Source: Sycon ciliatum
Taxonomy: Eukaryota; Porifera; Calcarea; Leucosolenida; Sycettidae
Length of the DNA stretch: 64,000 nucleotides
Direction: 5' to 3'
Assembly (NCBI RefSeq): GCF_964019385.1
Contig: NC_088643.1
Span: forward strand, 939,855 to 1,003,854
This document shows positions 54,526 to 64,000 of this stretch, piece after piece. The notes below the pieces were generated by a model, which was given only the letters and a program-made list of their open reading frames with translations, did no database searches and was not told where the DNA came from. The translations under genes and the position numbers were made by a program. The number at the start of each line of letters is the position of its first letter. Within the stretch, counting starts at the first letter, position 1.

Positions 54526-56166
54526 ATGGATAGGCATAGGGAGCTACTTCGCCAGATGTGCCGTGTTAGTGGTTGTGAGTTTAGTAATATAGCGAAGAAA
54601 GGCGTCTCTACGAAATATGCTGTGTTGGATCATATTACTGAGTTAGAATCTTGTTTTCCAACTATTAAAAAAGACCAAAAAAATGCTGATGTATATCCTG
54701 AATTATTTTGTGCGTCATGCATGGCAGTTGTACGACGGTATAAGAATGCTCAGGAGAATAAAGAGAGGTATGCAAGGATTAGTGGGGGGGGGGGGGGTGC
54801 AATGAAACTTAGGGAGGCACATGATAGTAACTGTAGTGTTTGTGGGTCGGGTGTGATTGGACGACCGTCCAAACTTGCAAAATGTGAGGTGCCGTTTGCA
54901 AAGCCATCACCCATCCCCATCAGCACCACCCCGACTCCTGTTGACAATGTCACCGAAAAAGCGACGGGTAGCTTGAAAACTGGTGCTGACCTTGTTCCAA
55001 GTCGCTTTCGTGAGCAGCATGAACAATAATTATTTATTAATGTGTGGCATGTGTTCGTTGTTTGTAGACGCTGCTCTGGAAACACCATGCTGCAAACATT
55101 TGTTTTGTGCGAAGTGCATTTCATGTTGGCTGGAGCAAAACACGAAATGTCTGCACTGCAAAGATGCACTTTGTCTAGATAATTTGGTGTTACCACATAC
55201 TATTGTGGCTGACATCATCAAGCAGTCAGTCTTGAAGTGCGATTTCTACAAGGCGCCGCTAATAGGCTGCGCAGTGCAGGTGAGGCTTTGCGACCTAAAG
55301 AGCCACGTTGAGAATTGTTCTCACAACCCAAGCACCCCATCCACTCCTATTCAGAGAGTAGTGTCTGAATCCTCCACCATTGGTGGTGTTCTAGCCGCTT
55401 CCCACTCAATGCTCTCTGGGAAAGTGTTTGATGCCCTGACTAAACGTGTTGTCGAGAGCAGTGCAGAGGGTGACAGACTTGAGGTCCGTGGAGGTGGTGG
55501 CTCTCCTGCTGTTTGGACCCGCACCCCGGTTACAAGGGTGTTTTCCACCGATTGCAGTGGTCGTACTGCACGGAGACGGTCATCCATGACGTCCTCATTT
55601 ACACATTGCAGGAGAAAGTGTTTAGTGATCTCTGTTCTGCACCCGCACATGTCATCTCCAAGAGAGCAGAGGCTAGTGCAGAAGGTGCGAATGCAGGACA
55701 GAGAGATCAAGTGACGTGTTTGGTGCAAGCTGCTACTATTGTTAAGGACCGCTATGTTTCATTATTTTCTAAATTTGCAGCTTGTCATGTAGGATTGTCC
55801 ACCAGTGTAAGTCCGAATGTTAACTCACTCTCACAACTGCGTGCCAATATTTCTGCTTTTCTTGCAGCTTGCCGGCAGGAAGTTGTCTCGCGTGGTCGTG
55901 GCAACGTCACGCCAAAGCTTCACCTTCTTGAGGCCCATGCAGTCAGCTGCTTGGAAAATTTCCAAATGGGCATGGGGCTACTGAATGAGCAGGGGGCAGA
56001 GTCCATCCATGCTGCCTTCAATCAGCTGGAGCGAAATCATTCCTCCATACGAAACACGGCTAACCGGCTGTGTGCATGTGCACAAGCACACGTCTTGAAT
56101 GCACTGCCACAGCACACTCTGCTTCTGCCACGGACGCAGAGACGCAAGCGTAGCAGAGAGCCCTGA
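54526..56166 (+). pseudogene. RAG1 N-terminus-like transposase relic with RING finger
   Basis: Frame 1 (54526-55029): C12-x4-C17, FCASC at 61-65 and H98-DSN-C-SV-C105 follow the spacing of the N-terminal zinc-binding region of vertebrate RAG1. Frame 2 (55043-55160): CGMC, ETPCCKHLFCAKC and CLHC form a C3HC4 RING, followed by LVLPHTIVADIIKQSVLKC and KSHVENC, again in RAG1 order. Frame 1 from 55513: TPKLHLLEAH, then NEQGAESIHAAFNQLERN, which resembles the C-terminal block holding the last catalytic Glu in RAG1-type DDE enzymes. The frame changes near 55030 and 55510 may be introns or mutations. The region for the two catalytic Asp residues is missing. It fits invertebrate RAG1-N-terminus-like transposons. 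A 14-G run at about 54783-54796 does not break the frame. Confidence 0.7.
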
Positions 56167-56197
56167 ACATAGCACTAGTACATTCCGACGACCACGT

Positions 56198-56430
56198 GTG
56201 TTGTAGTGCGTTATTTTGTGTGCGTCGTGTGTATGTGGTGTTGGTGCATGCGCGTGTTGCGGTGGTGTGAAAAGCAGTCTTCTTTATTACAAGACGACTA
56301 CGGAAAAACAACTGGACATGACGAACTCAAGACGAAGACTGCTTTTCACACCACAGCAACCTGGCAACACACGCATGCACCAACACAACGTAAACACGAC
56401 GTACAAACAATAACGTACTACAACACATGT
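56198..56430. repeat. Foldback repeat
   Basis: GTGTTGTAGTGCGTTATT...GGTGTGAAAAGCAGTCTTC (left, 56198-56283) and GAAGACTGCTTTTCACACC...AATAACGTACTACAACAC (right, 56334-56427) are diverged inverted copies. It lies directly downstream of the RAG1-like relic and could be its terminal structure or an independent insertion. Confidence 0.7.
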
Positions 56431-56446
56431 ACACGTACTACTACTA

Positions 56447-56741
56447 CCGTAAAGTACCGTTGATCCGCCCCCTCTCTAATTCCCGCCCCCTGTCGATTTT
56501 CTCCTTGTGAAGCGACTTCGGCGTATACAACGAAATACGATGTTGAACCGACGCATACACTGCTGTACACAATACTTGCCAATCCAGGATCAAAATGTGC
56601 ACAATCCAGCACATTGAGACTGATCCTCTACGTTGTTGTACATCGTACTGCACTTGACAGCCTTGATCTAATTCCCGCCCCCTGCCGAAAACCCAGCTGG
56701 GAAGCGACATGGCGTGGGGGCGGATCAACGGTACTTTACGG
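56447..56741. mobile_element. MITE with CCGTAAAGTACC ends, TA target
   Basis: TA at 56445-56446 and 56742-56743. Inverted ends CCGTAAAGTACCGTTGATCC and its complement (26 bp perfect); the second-tier repeat TCTAATTCCCGCCCCCTG is also present twice. 295 bp, non-coding. Confidence 0.85.
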
Positions 56742-56743
56742 TA

Positions 56744-57572
56744 GTACTATAGTAGCTTATTTCTAGTATGAGGTTGTTGGTGCCCGGCAAAATTCCATCC
56801 TCTGTGCTGTGCCAGAGCTTCAGTTTGTATCACTGTGGAAGCGGGTGAGTGGCGGGTTTCCTCAGGCTGGCAATTCGCTGCATCACTGCAATGTGCTTCT
56901 ACTGAGTGTTATAGCTCCAAGCAGTGACTACAGCTAGGTACGGGGTATTGAAGCTCGAGGAGGGCAGGCAATAATCACAATGGTCATGCTTCGTGCGATT
57001 GTTCGTTCCGAGATCCTGGGCTGACCCCATGTGTTGATTCCATAGAACCAGTGCTGCCAGTGTCCCTCAACTAAACCGGTAGTCCGTTCAGAGTTTAGAC
57101 AGATCAAGCACCATCTACTTTTATTTCTGTTCAAAATATCCAAAAAATCACAAAGTACAATTCCATGAACGAGATGCTTCGAAGACGAAAACAAATCTAA
57201 TGACAATGTTCAATGCTCCTTTCAAAAAAAAAGAAAAAAATCGTAGACCTAGATTCGAGTCCACGATCAAAGCGGCTTCATTTTGCTCGCGTGACTCGAG
57301 CGGCCATCTTGGATTCTGGCCGCGTCGTAACAGCCGTGAAGTGTAAAGTACCAACGGGGTCACAGGTGACCCGGTACTATATTTTCAACCGGGTCCAAGC
57401 GCCGCCCAACCGGGTGGATTACCCGGCTCACCCGGCGCTGGAGCAGACACTGATAAGGAGGGAAGGTGAGCGCAACCAAGTTAAGGACAAGCTGAAAGTC
57501 TCAGCTGTGAAGGACGTTGGCGGATGTTCATGCATGTCCGTGACGATACTCGATACGACGATAGGCTAGGCG
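56744..57572. other. No gene seen
   Basis: 57350-57450 has repeated ACCCGG/CCGGGT motifs like those at 49329-49385. Nothing else recognised. Confidence 0.4.
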
Positions 57573-57811
57573 GTCGAAGTCTGACGTCACAGCTTCTTGA
57601 CAACGTGTACAACAATCATGTAGTTACTTGGCCAAGACGTGACAAACAAAAGTCTCGTCACTTATCTTATAGGCCGTCGAAGTCTGACGTCACAGCTTCT
57701 TGACAACGTGTACAATAATCATGTAGTTACTTGGCCAAGACGTGACAAACAAAAGTCTCGTCACTTATCTTATAGGCCGTCGAAGTCTGACGTCACAGCT
57801 TCTTGACAACG
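57573..57811. repeat. 103-bp minisatellite, about 2.3 copies
   Basis: GTCGAAGTCTGACGTCACAG starts at 57573, 57676 and 57779. Each unit has a perfect TGACGTCA palindrome (CRE-type site). Confidence 0.95.
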
Positions 57812-58123
57812 CGTATTAGTAATATCCGCCCAGGCCTAGACATACCCCGGTAAGCAAGTACCACTAGAAGTAGCCACCTTGGTGTCTGGCAAAGCGCGTA
57901 TCCAAGCTTGAGAAGTTGAGTTGTTTCGGTCGGTTGCTCTATTGGCTTTAGAATTTTCATGCTACAAGTAGGTGCTATGTATAGGGTCCAGCGGATAATG
58001 CTGGCACTAAACTGAACCCCTCGATAGGCACATTGCCTTTGGGTCATTTCATAATAATAATAATAATAATAAATTCGGCATTATGAGACTATCCGAGCAT
58101 CAGAGCATTATCGAGCATTAGTA

Positions 58124-58201
58124 AGTGGTGTTCCGCAAGGGAGCGTTCTTGGACCCATTCTCTTTGTGTTGTACACCCGTAATCTGTACTCCGGGTTGTA
58201 G
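58124..58201 (+). pseudogene. LINE RT motif-B fragment
   Basis: SGVPQGSVLGPILFVLYT then RNLYSGL and a TAG. Unmistakable RT block B of a LINE, only 25 codons, fused head-on to the minus-strand fragment at 58226-58535. Confidence 0.75.
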
Positions 58202-58225
58202 ATTGTGCAATCAGGTTTGGACTCC

Positions 58226-58535
58226 CGCCTTCCTCAAGGTGTATCATCTTCGCCACGAGGCCATCAATGGTTGCTTTCATTGCTCTAACTTCCCTATCCC
58301 TGTCCTCCCTGAGGGAGACCATTTCCACAGTTAATGCAGTGATAGTCGAGGACAGTGCACTGATAGAGCTCACTAGCGCTGGCATACCTGATTTGCCGAT
58401 GTCCATGGCGCGAAGTTGAAGTACAAGGTCCGGTCGGGCCAACGAGTCCACACCTGCAAGTCCTGACTTTTTGGCCAAGTCACGAATCTCCCCATCCAGC
58501 AGCAAGGCCAGGTCCATATTTGAGTTCTCCACCAT
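58226..58535 (-). pseudogene. LINE ORF1-like N-terminal fragment (coiled coil)
   Basis: The frame from the ATG at 58535: residues about 50-100 (SSISALSSTITALTVEMVSL, REDRDREVRAM-KATIDGLV) show a heptad pattern like the coiled coil of LINE ORF1 proteins. Beyond about 58226 the frame runs through RT sequence in the wrong strand, so it is truncated. Confidence 0.4.
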
Positions 58536-58653
58536 ATTAGGGCTGGGACTAGTTCCAGGTCCACCTATACTTACAAAAGTGGCCGAAAGGCTATTCCATA
58601 GATGGAAAGGCAGGAGCTAAAAACTTGCTTCCTACTCCTACGACGTACTTATT

Positions 58654-59038
58654 GTTGTGAACCCTCTGGTTCTCTTAAGTGTCAGGAACGAACGACCCCA
58701 CACGGCACGAGGACAACTATTTATTCTCAACAGTATATTTCACTTCCATCGACTAATAACAATGAACAAAGAATGACTGAATGAACAACTGAATAACTGA
58801 ATAACTAACACTAAACCACCAGGTAGTTATAGCATGAAAATCACAGCGTATATGAGAAAAGCATACACATACTACATACAACTACAGCGCACACAGCAAA
58901 CCGCACATAGCGCCTGTAGCGTATGCCACGTCGTAAACATCAGCGGTACGGCGGAGTCGGGATACAGCTGCATTGAAACGAACACAATGTCACAAGCGAG
59001 AAGGCCTTTCACTCTCGAGAACTTGTCGTTTCACAACA
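58654..59038 (-). mobile_element. LTR of a gypsy-like retrotransposon
   Basis: 385 bp, on minus starting TGTTGTGAAACG and ending GGTTCACAACA (TG...CA with 7-bp inverted ends), containing GAATAAATAG near its end. Preceded on minus by a purine-rich CTTTGGTGGGGAGAA (rc of 59039-59053) and a pol C-terminus, so this is a 3' LTR. Confidence 0.7.
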
Positions 59039-59184
59039 TTCTCCCCACCAAAGGGCTTCTCACCGCCGTACAACAACTCCTCAGTCAAAACGATCGGGGC
59101 TCTGACTTCACGCCCAGAACGAGTCATCCGCTGCTGTGGCGGTGCAGCTGGAGAGACTGACGGGTAGGTCTTGTCTCGGGGCAC
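58990..59184 (-). pseudogene. pol C-terminal tail of LTR element
   Basis: PPQQRMTRSGREVRAPIVLT followed by EELLYGG. R-x-S/T-R-S-G-R-x-x-R-x-P is the usual tail of gypsy-type integrase polyproteins. It ends inside the LTR at 58990. The upstream part is replaced by the LINE at about 59186. Confidence 0.5.
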
Positions 59185-59185
59185 G

Positions 59186-61846
59186 GTGAGTGGCTGGTTT
59201 AGGCAGCATCTGCTTCAGAGGGCTGGATGCATCTAGATAGCAGAGCTTGTAGGTATAGGCAAGTGCAGCTACCAGGCGACGGAGTGCCAGGCTAGGGAGC
59301 CAAGTACCTGCTCCGATGATGTGGAGGGCCCTTCGCTGGATCTGGTCCAGCTTCTTAAGATGGGACGAGGGTGAGCTCATCCACACTAAGGGGCAATACT
59401 CCAGTGTGGGTCGCACAAAGCCGTTGTAGACGCGTTGGCGGCTCTCGGCGTCCAGAATGGGAGACGCTCGCTTCAGGAAGCCAATCCGCTGGTTAGCACG
59501 GGAAGCTAGGGAGCGGAGGTGGAAGGAGTAGCTCAGGGTGTCGTCAAAGGTGACTCCCAGGAGTTTCAGCCGACTCTCTTCACTGACCGGTGTGCCGTCA
59601 AATGTTGCTCGAGGGAGCTCCCAGGGCTGGCGATGGTGGCCTATAGACATAGCCTGCGTCTTGGAGGGCTCAAATTTGATCCTCCACTTATGTCCCCAAC
59701 GGGAAAACGCATCAATGCCCTGCTGGAGGAGCTCGGAGCCACAGTCAATGTCAGCTCTTGATGTGAGGCAGTGGAAGAGAGTGGTGTCGTCAGCGTAGGC
59801 TGCTAGCTCCATACCTGGTGTGAGGTGGTCCTCGCCATCATTGGTGTAGAGGATAAACAGGGTGGGACCAAGGATACTGCCCTGCGGCACGCCAGCTTTG
59901 GTCGGGTATGGACTGGAAAGTTCACCTCCAACTGCAACCCTCAAGTGACGATCAGTCAGGTAATCCCTCAGCCAAGCGAGAAGTGGACCAGTTACACCAT
60001 AGCACTGTGCCTTGTGCAAAACGCCTACATGAGAGACGCGGTCGAATGCGCCTGCCACATCAACTGCAATGACTCGAACCACACCACCTCTGGCTGCAAC
60101 GCGACTCCATTGGTAGTTGAGTAGCGTGAGTACGTCCTGGGTGCCGAGTTGGCTGCGGAAGCCATACTGACTTTTCGATAAGATGTTGTGTGCCTCCAGG
60201 AACTGTCGGATTGAGTGGTTGATAATGGCCTCCATGACTTTCGACAGAATAGAGAGGAGGGAGATCGGGCGGTAGTTCTTAACATCAGACTTGGATTTTT
60301 TCTTGTGCACCGGCACAACCATTGCCGTCTTCCACATTGTAGGTTGCCGACCTTGGTGGAAGGCCTGCGAAAAGAGCCGCGACACTGGTACAGCCAGCTC
60401 TTTGCTGCATTGCCGGAGTACACGCCCGGGGATGCCGTCTGGACCCGTGGCTTTGGCGGGGTGGAGTTGCCTCAGCTTCCGCTCAACCGTGCTTGGCCGA
60501 AAGTGGACATTGCGGAGTTGGGCTTGAGTTCGGGGGCGGACTGGAGGAAGGCTGTTGGCTTGCAAGTCGTTGTCACCAAGACTGCACTTTGCGGAGAAAT
60601 ACTGCCCGAATGCTTCGGCCTTTTCGCTGCACGTGGTGTGCTCAGTTCCGTTCGACGTACGCAGAACAGGTATGTCTGCAGAGCGGTGTCCTTGCCCACC
60701 TGCTCGCTTGACGGTTGTCCACCATTGTCGGCTGGAAAGGGCACCTTCTCTTATCTTTCGGCGGATACTGGTAGTGTGCGCTTGCTTGGCTCTGTGCAGA
60801 CAGTTTGTTGCTTCACCTGTTGACATAGAGTAGGCCAGCCGCAGGTGTGCATTGTTGGGCGAAGATCGGTGACGTCGCCAGGCACGTTGCTTCCTGTCAA
60901 CAGCTTCCTGGCACTCAGGTGACCACCAGGCTGGGTCTCCCTGGCGTAGCTTCAGGGTTTTGGATGGAATGAATATCTGCATGCCCTCTTTGATCTTCTG
61001 TGTGAGTTTCACACAAGAGACGTCAATGCTGTTGTGATCAGTCAACACCCAGTTTGTGGACCGAAAGAAAGCCCGTAGCCGAGGCCAGTCAGCATGCTGG
61101 TAGCGCCACACGGTTCGCTTACTGGGACGGTCACAGGAGGGGGCAACTTCAAAGTCAGTTACCACAACTGCGTGGTCAGATTTCCCCAGAGGTGGATGGA
61201 GAGTCGAGATGACGCTTCCAGGGATATCTGACATTATGAGGTCGAGGATATTATTGCCACGTGTTGGCTCATGGACATGCTGATCGAGGCAATGGTGGTA
61301 ACACAGATCTTCAGCAGCTTCACCAGCAGGGGAAGTTCTACTGCTGCCAAGCCATTCCCGGTTGTGAACATTTAGGTCACCTGCAACGATGATATTCTGG
61401 CAGCATTGCCTAGCATCATCTATGCCAGAGCTGATGCTGTTTAGGGCAGAGATATCTCCATCAGCGGATGAACCTGAGCGATACACAGCACATACTCCAA
61501 TGGATGGGCCAGCTGCTGTCTTGAGGCGAACCCACAGGATTTCATTTCCACCAGTATCAATACATTCTAGTTCTGTGAAAGCCAGGTCGGTCCGAATCCA
61601 GATAGCAACACCGCCCCCCTGGGCCGTACGGTCCCTTCGAACTGGTGGGAAGTATCCAGGGAATGTGAGGTCAGCAGGCGTGGCCTTGTCCTCCGTGACT
61701 TTTGTCTCCGTGACGATGACAATGTCTGGGTGGTGGGCATTGAGAGAAGCTTGGAACTCCCCAAGTTTTGACAAGATACCGAAAGCATTTGTCAGCATGA
61801 GGCGGAGCATTCTAGGTGGTTGCCGTGCACGTGTTGGCGCCATCAT
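59186..61846 (-). CDS. LINE ORF2: endonuclease plus RT, 3'-truncated
   Basis: An open frame of 912 residues that runs on to 59108; its last 25 or so residues are read-through into LTR-element sequence. Endonuclease: NAFGILSKLGEF, VTETK, GGGVAIWIR, AVYRSGS, VAGDLNVHNREWLG and SDHAVVV. RT: NYRPISLLSILSKVMEAI, VIAVDVAGAFDRVSH, GVPQGSILGPTLFILYTND and YADD at residues 684-687 (59786-59797), then QAMSIGHHRQPWELP. The catalytic positions and the frame are intact, but the normal C-terminus (WN-x-LP...DW) and 3' UTR are missing. ATG at 61846 overlaps the ORF1 stop (ATGATG over TGA). Same family group as the 43-45 kb and 62.8-64 kb LINEs. Confidence 0.9.
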
Positions 61847-62460
61847 TGTGAGGATTGGTTATCCTGCCGGGGTGGCGGCGCACCAGGCTGGGCAGAACGC
61901 TTCGCATCATGCGACAGCGAATCAGGTGACCGCTCGGCAGAAGAACGTTTGTGGCTGTGTGGCGTGGTTACAGGTGTGCCGGCAGCGGCAGCGGACAGGC
62001 CATGACTCGCGCTCAGGAAGTCATTTATCGTGGCGGCAATCCCAAGTTGCTGTTGCTCTTGATCATGCTGCTGTGCTTCCAGCTGGTTGGTGCTACTGTC
62101 GCTACTGCTGCTGCGGTGACTGGTGGTGGTGCTGCGGTGACTACTGGTGCTACTGCTGCTGCGGCGACTGCTGGTGCTGCTGCGGTGACTACTGGTGCTG
62201 CTGCGGCGACTGCTGGTGCTGCTGCTGGTGCTGTTGTTGTTCTTGTTGTGGCGGCTGCTCTTTCTGCTGCTGGTGCTATTGGCTGCATTAGCATTTGTGG
62301 AGGTGTGGAATCTCCACGGCCGGCAGTAGAGTGGCCTTGGCCAGAAATTGGCGGACGTCACTGTCAGCTTGGAGGTGGCATCAACCGATATCCTGGCTGA
62401 CACTTGCCCGTTTCCGGCTGTATGTAGGCTGCATTGGTGGGCTTTGACAGGCGTCCCCAC
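61843..62460 (-). pseudogene. LINE ORF1, 5'-truncated
   Basis: The frame starts within an RRM-like end (SARISVDATSK, FWPRPLYCRPWRFHTS) that parallels FWPRPLYSRQWNF of the 19.4 kb ORF1, then a Ser/Thr/Arg/Asn-rich tract encoded by imperfect GCT/GGT-type trinucleotide repeats (62090-62275). It ends ...DNQSSQ with TGA at 61845-61843, overlapping ORF2. The upstream part is lost where the A-rich tail of the next LINE ends (62464), so this copy is truncated or interrupted. Confidence 0.65.
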
Positions 62461-62463
62461 GCT

Positions 62464-62787
62464 TTTTTTTCTTTTTTTTCTCTACAAAATCCACATATCT
62501 CCAGACACTGGGGTGAATGATGGAGTGTGGTGGTGGGGCCCATTAAGCTCCGCCGACCAGAGGTCTCGGCTTCATAGCTCCATGGACGCACCAAAGGGAT
62601 ATTGGGTGGGGAGGATTAAATTGAAAAAGAAAACAGAAGAAAGAAAATGGAAAGATTGTATTGCTCAGTGAGCAAAAGAATAAGTTGAATATTGATGTGA
62701 ACGCTGTTAGACTTTTAAATTCAAGAGGAGACTGTCCGTGAGGAGAGATTACATGTATGTCCAAGCAGGGTAGGACACTGTACCCTC
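62464..62787 (-). mobile_element. LINE 3' UTR and A-rich tail
   Basis: Downstream of the 62788 ORF on minus: 17-nt signature at 62553-62569 (loop AGA), then an A-rich tail (T-rich on plus, 62464-62481) that abuts the next LINE. Confidence 0.85.
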
Positions 62788-64000
62788 TTACTCGCGTATG
62801 CTATGAGTGGCCCAGTTCCAGTTCGTTCTGAGGAGATGGTGATAAGCTGCTGTCTTGAACTTTTGGATGTTCTGTGAGTGAAATGGGTGGGGAATGATAG
62901 AGGTAGGCAGCTGGTTCCAAATTGGGATGACGGAGTGGGGAAAGGCTCGGCTCACATTGTTCCGGGAATTGGCAGGAAGAACATTCTGTAACTGATGGGG
63001 ATGCGCGGTGGACAGTCGTACAGCCTGGCGGGTGAGGCGTGTGGTCCTGGTTTGGTGTGTCGGGGGTGGAGCCATTCTCGAGAGAAGAGCGGGAGAATTA
63101 TCGCAAAGGGCTTTATACAGGAGGCAGAGGGCAGCGATGGTGCGGCGAATTATGAGGCTAGGAAGCCAGCATTGCGGATGTATTGCCTTGATGGCTCGCT
63201 CCTGCACCCAGTCCAGCCGATTCAAGTGGGAAGGAGCTGCCCCCATCCAGACGATTGGGCAGTACTCCATAACCGGCCGGACAAAGGCTTTGTAGGCTCG
63301 AAGCCGGGCAGGAATAGTCAGCAAGTGAAATGCCTTGCGCAAGGCTCCAAGTCTCTGCGTTGCTCGGACTACAACAGTTCGGATATGCTGGCTGAATTTT
63401 AGCTGATGGTCAAACGTGACGCCGAGTACTTTGATGGAGGGCTGCTCCTCGACAGGAGTTCCATTGAAGACAATGGGGGGTATTGGCCAGTCCCGACGAT
63501 GGTGGGAAATTGTAAGGGCCTGAGATTTGGCTGGCTCGAACTGCACTTTCCAATCCGAGCCCCAACTGGATACTAGGTCGACAGCAGCCTGGAGTACTCT
63601 AGCGTTGTCAGGAACAGCAGCGAGCGTTGCAATTTCGGCGTATAGGGTTGTGTCATCGGCGAATGAGGCAAGGTTGGAGCCGATTGGGAGGTGGTCTTCA
63701 AGGTCGTTGACGTAGACCAAGAATAAGGTGGGCCCCAGGATACTGCCCTGTGGCACCCCAGCCTTAACTGGGCGTCTGGCTGATGTATGGCCGGAGATGA
63801 GGACTTGAAGTGTGCGGTTGCAGAGGTAGTCTTGGAGCCACCGATGCAGGTCTCCCGAGATGCCATACACTCTAGCCTTGTGCAACACACCAGTGTGAGA
63901 CACCCGGTCAAATGCTCCAGCAATGTCGATGGCCAGCACTCGAGAAGCTCCTTTATCTCCGGCGGTGTGCACCCACTGGTGGTGGAGAGCAGTCAGCAGG
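62788..64000 (-). CDS. LINE ORF2 RT, partial (runs off window)
   Basis: Open to the window edge on minus. Contains VLAIDIAGAFDRVSH, GVPQGSILGPTLFLVYVNDL, FADD (63652-63663), QALTISHHRRDWPIPP, VLGVTFD, YCPIVWMGAAPSHLNRLD and a complete C-terminus with WNQLP and WNWATHS. Its endonuclease and ORF1 would lie beyond 64000. No stop or frameshift in the visible part and an intact 3' UTR with tail, so it could be full length. Closest in the window to the 43-45 kb LINE. Confidence 0.93.
   Translation of the reverse strand, partial: LLTALHHQWVHTAGDKGASRVLAIDIAGAFDRVSHTGVLHKARVYGISGDLHRWLQDYLCNRTLQVLISGHTSARRPVKAGVPQGSILGPTLFLVYVNDLEDHLPIGSNLASFADDTTLYAEIATLAAVPDNARVLQAAVDLVSSWGSDWKVQFEPAKSQALTISHHRRDWPIPPIVFNGTPVEEQPSIKVLGVTFDHQLKFSQHIRTVVVRATQRLGALRKAFHLLTIPARLRAYKAFVRPVMEYCPIVWMGAAPSHLNRLDWVQERAIKAIHPQCWLPSLIIRRTIAALCLLYKALCDNSPALLSRMAPPPTHQTRTTRLTRQAVRLSTAHPHQLQNVLPANSRNNVSRAFPHSVIPIWNQLPTSIIPHPFHSQNIQKFKTAAYHHLLRTNWNWATHSIRE

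Noticed and set aside
54781..54800. Frameshift at the poly-G run in the RAG1-like frame
   Set aside because: Zinc-binding residues before and after the run are in the same frame, so the run length as given keeps the frame.
61389..62400. Plus-strand frames of 149-300 codons
   Set aside because: Antisense shadows of the LINE ORF1/ORF2 and its trinucleotide-repeat tract.

Overview
The window looks like a transposon-dense stretch of an invertebrate animal genome. The evidence is eukaryotic: non-LTR retrotransposons with APE-type endonuclease plus reverse transcriptase (RT), Penelope-like (PLE) fragments, LTR elements, TA-, TTA- and TTAA-flanked DNA transposons, tRNA-derived SINEs, many microsatellites, and a RAG1-like relic. 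There are no bacterial operons. A sponge, cnidarian, mollusc or similar animal fits; the phylum cannot be fixed from sequence alone. No complete host gene is visible. The best host candidate is a set of weak minus-strand exons at 6.0-8.2 kb.

Layout. 0-9.7 kb: LINE ends, a repeat family (family A) that carries a textbook type I hammerhead ribozyme on the minus strand (two copies), and tandem tRNA-like SINE units. 9.8-12.4 kb: a 1.2-1.3 kb tandem duplication. 13.9-14.4 kb: a Tigger-like MITE. 15.6-20.4 kb: an apparently intact two-ORF LINE on the minus strand with repeated 3' tails. 20.7-23.4 kb: a SINE with clear target-site duplications, plus small MITEs. 23.4-25.4 kb: a dead LINE. 26.3-28.2 kb: two Penelope-like remnants, each flanked by inverted pLTR-like arms, with a hammerhead in each arm (one of the two pairs degenerate). 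28.4-31.1 kb: Harbinger-type MITEs split by a TTAA element. 31.1-37.3 kb: gene-poor, with MITEs. 37.4-38.7 kb: LINE and endonuclease-like fragments. 39.6-40.2 kb: a third Penelope remnant with a hammerhead. 40.6-46.9 kb: an unusual RT element (Cys-rich N-terminus, RT, C-terminal zinc knuckle plus restriction-like domain) broken by two nested LINEs. 48.5-53.8 kb: an LTR element whose 3' LTR holds a TTAA transposon that itself holds another hammerhead-bearing inverted repeat. 54.5-56.2 kb: a RAG1-N-terminus-like transposase relic with RING finger and a C-terminal EQGAES motif. 56.2-64 kb: MITEs, a minisatellite, a gypsy-type LTR end and two more LINEs, the last running off the window.

The parts interact mainly by insertion into one another. 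The most informative common threads are self-cleaving hammerhead motifs, with stem changes that keep pairing, in at least four repeat families; an invariant 17-nt hairpin signature in four separate LINE 3' ends; and UGAUG stop/start overlaps between ORF1 and ORF2 in two LINE families.
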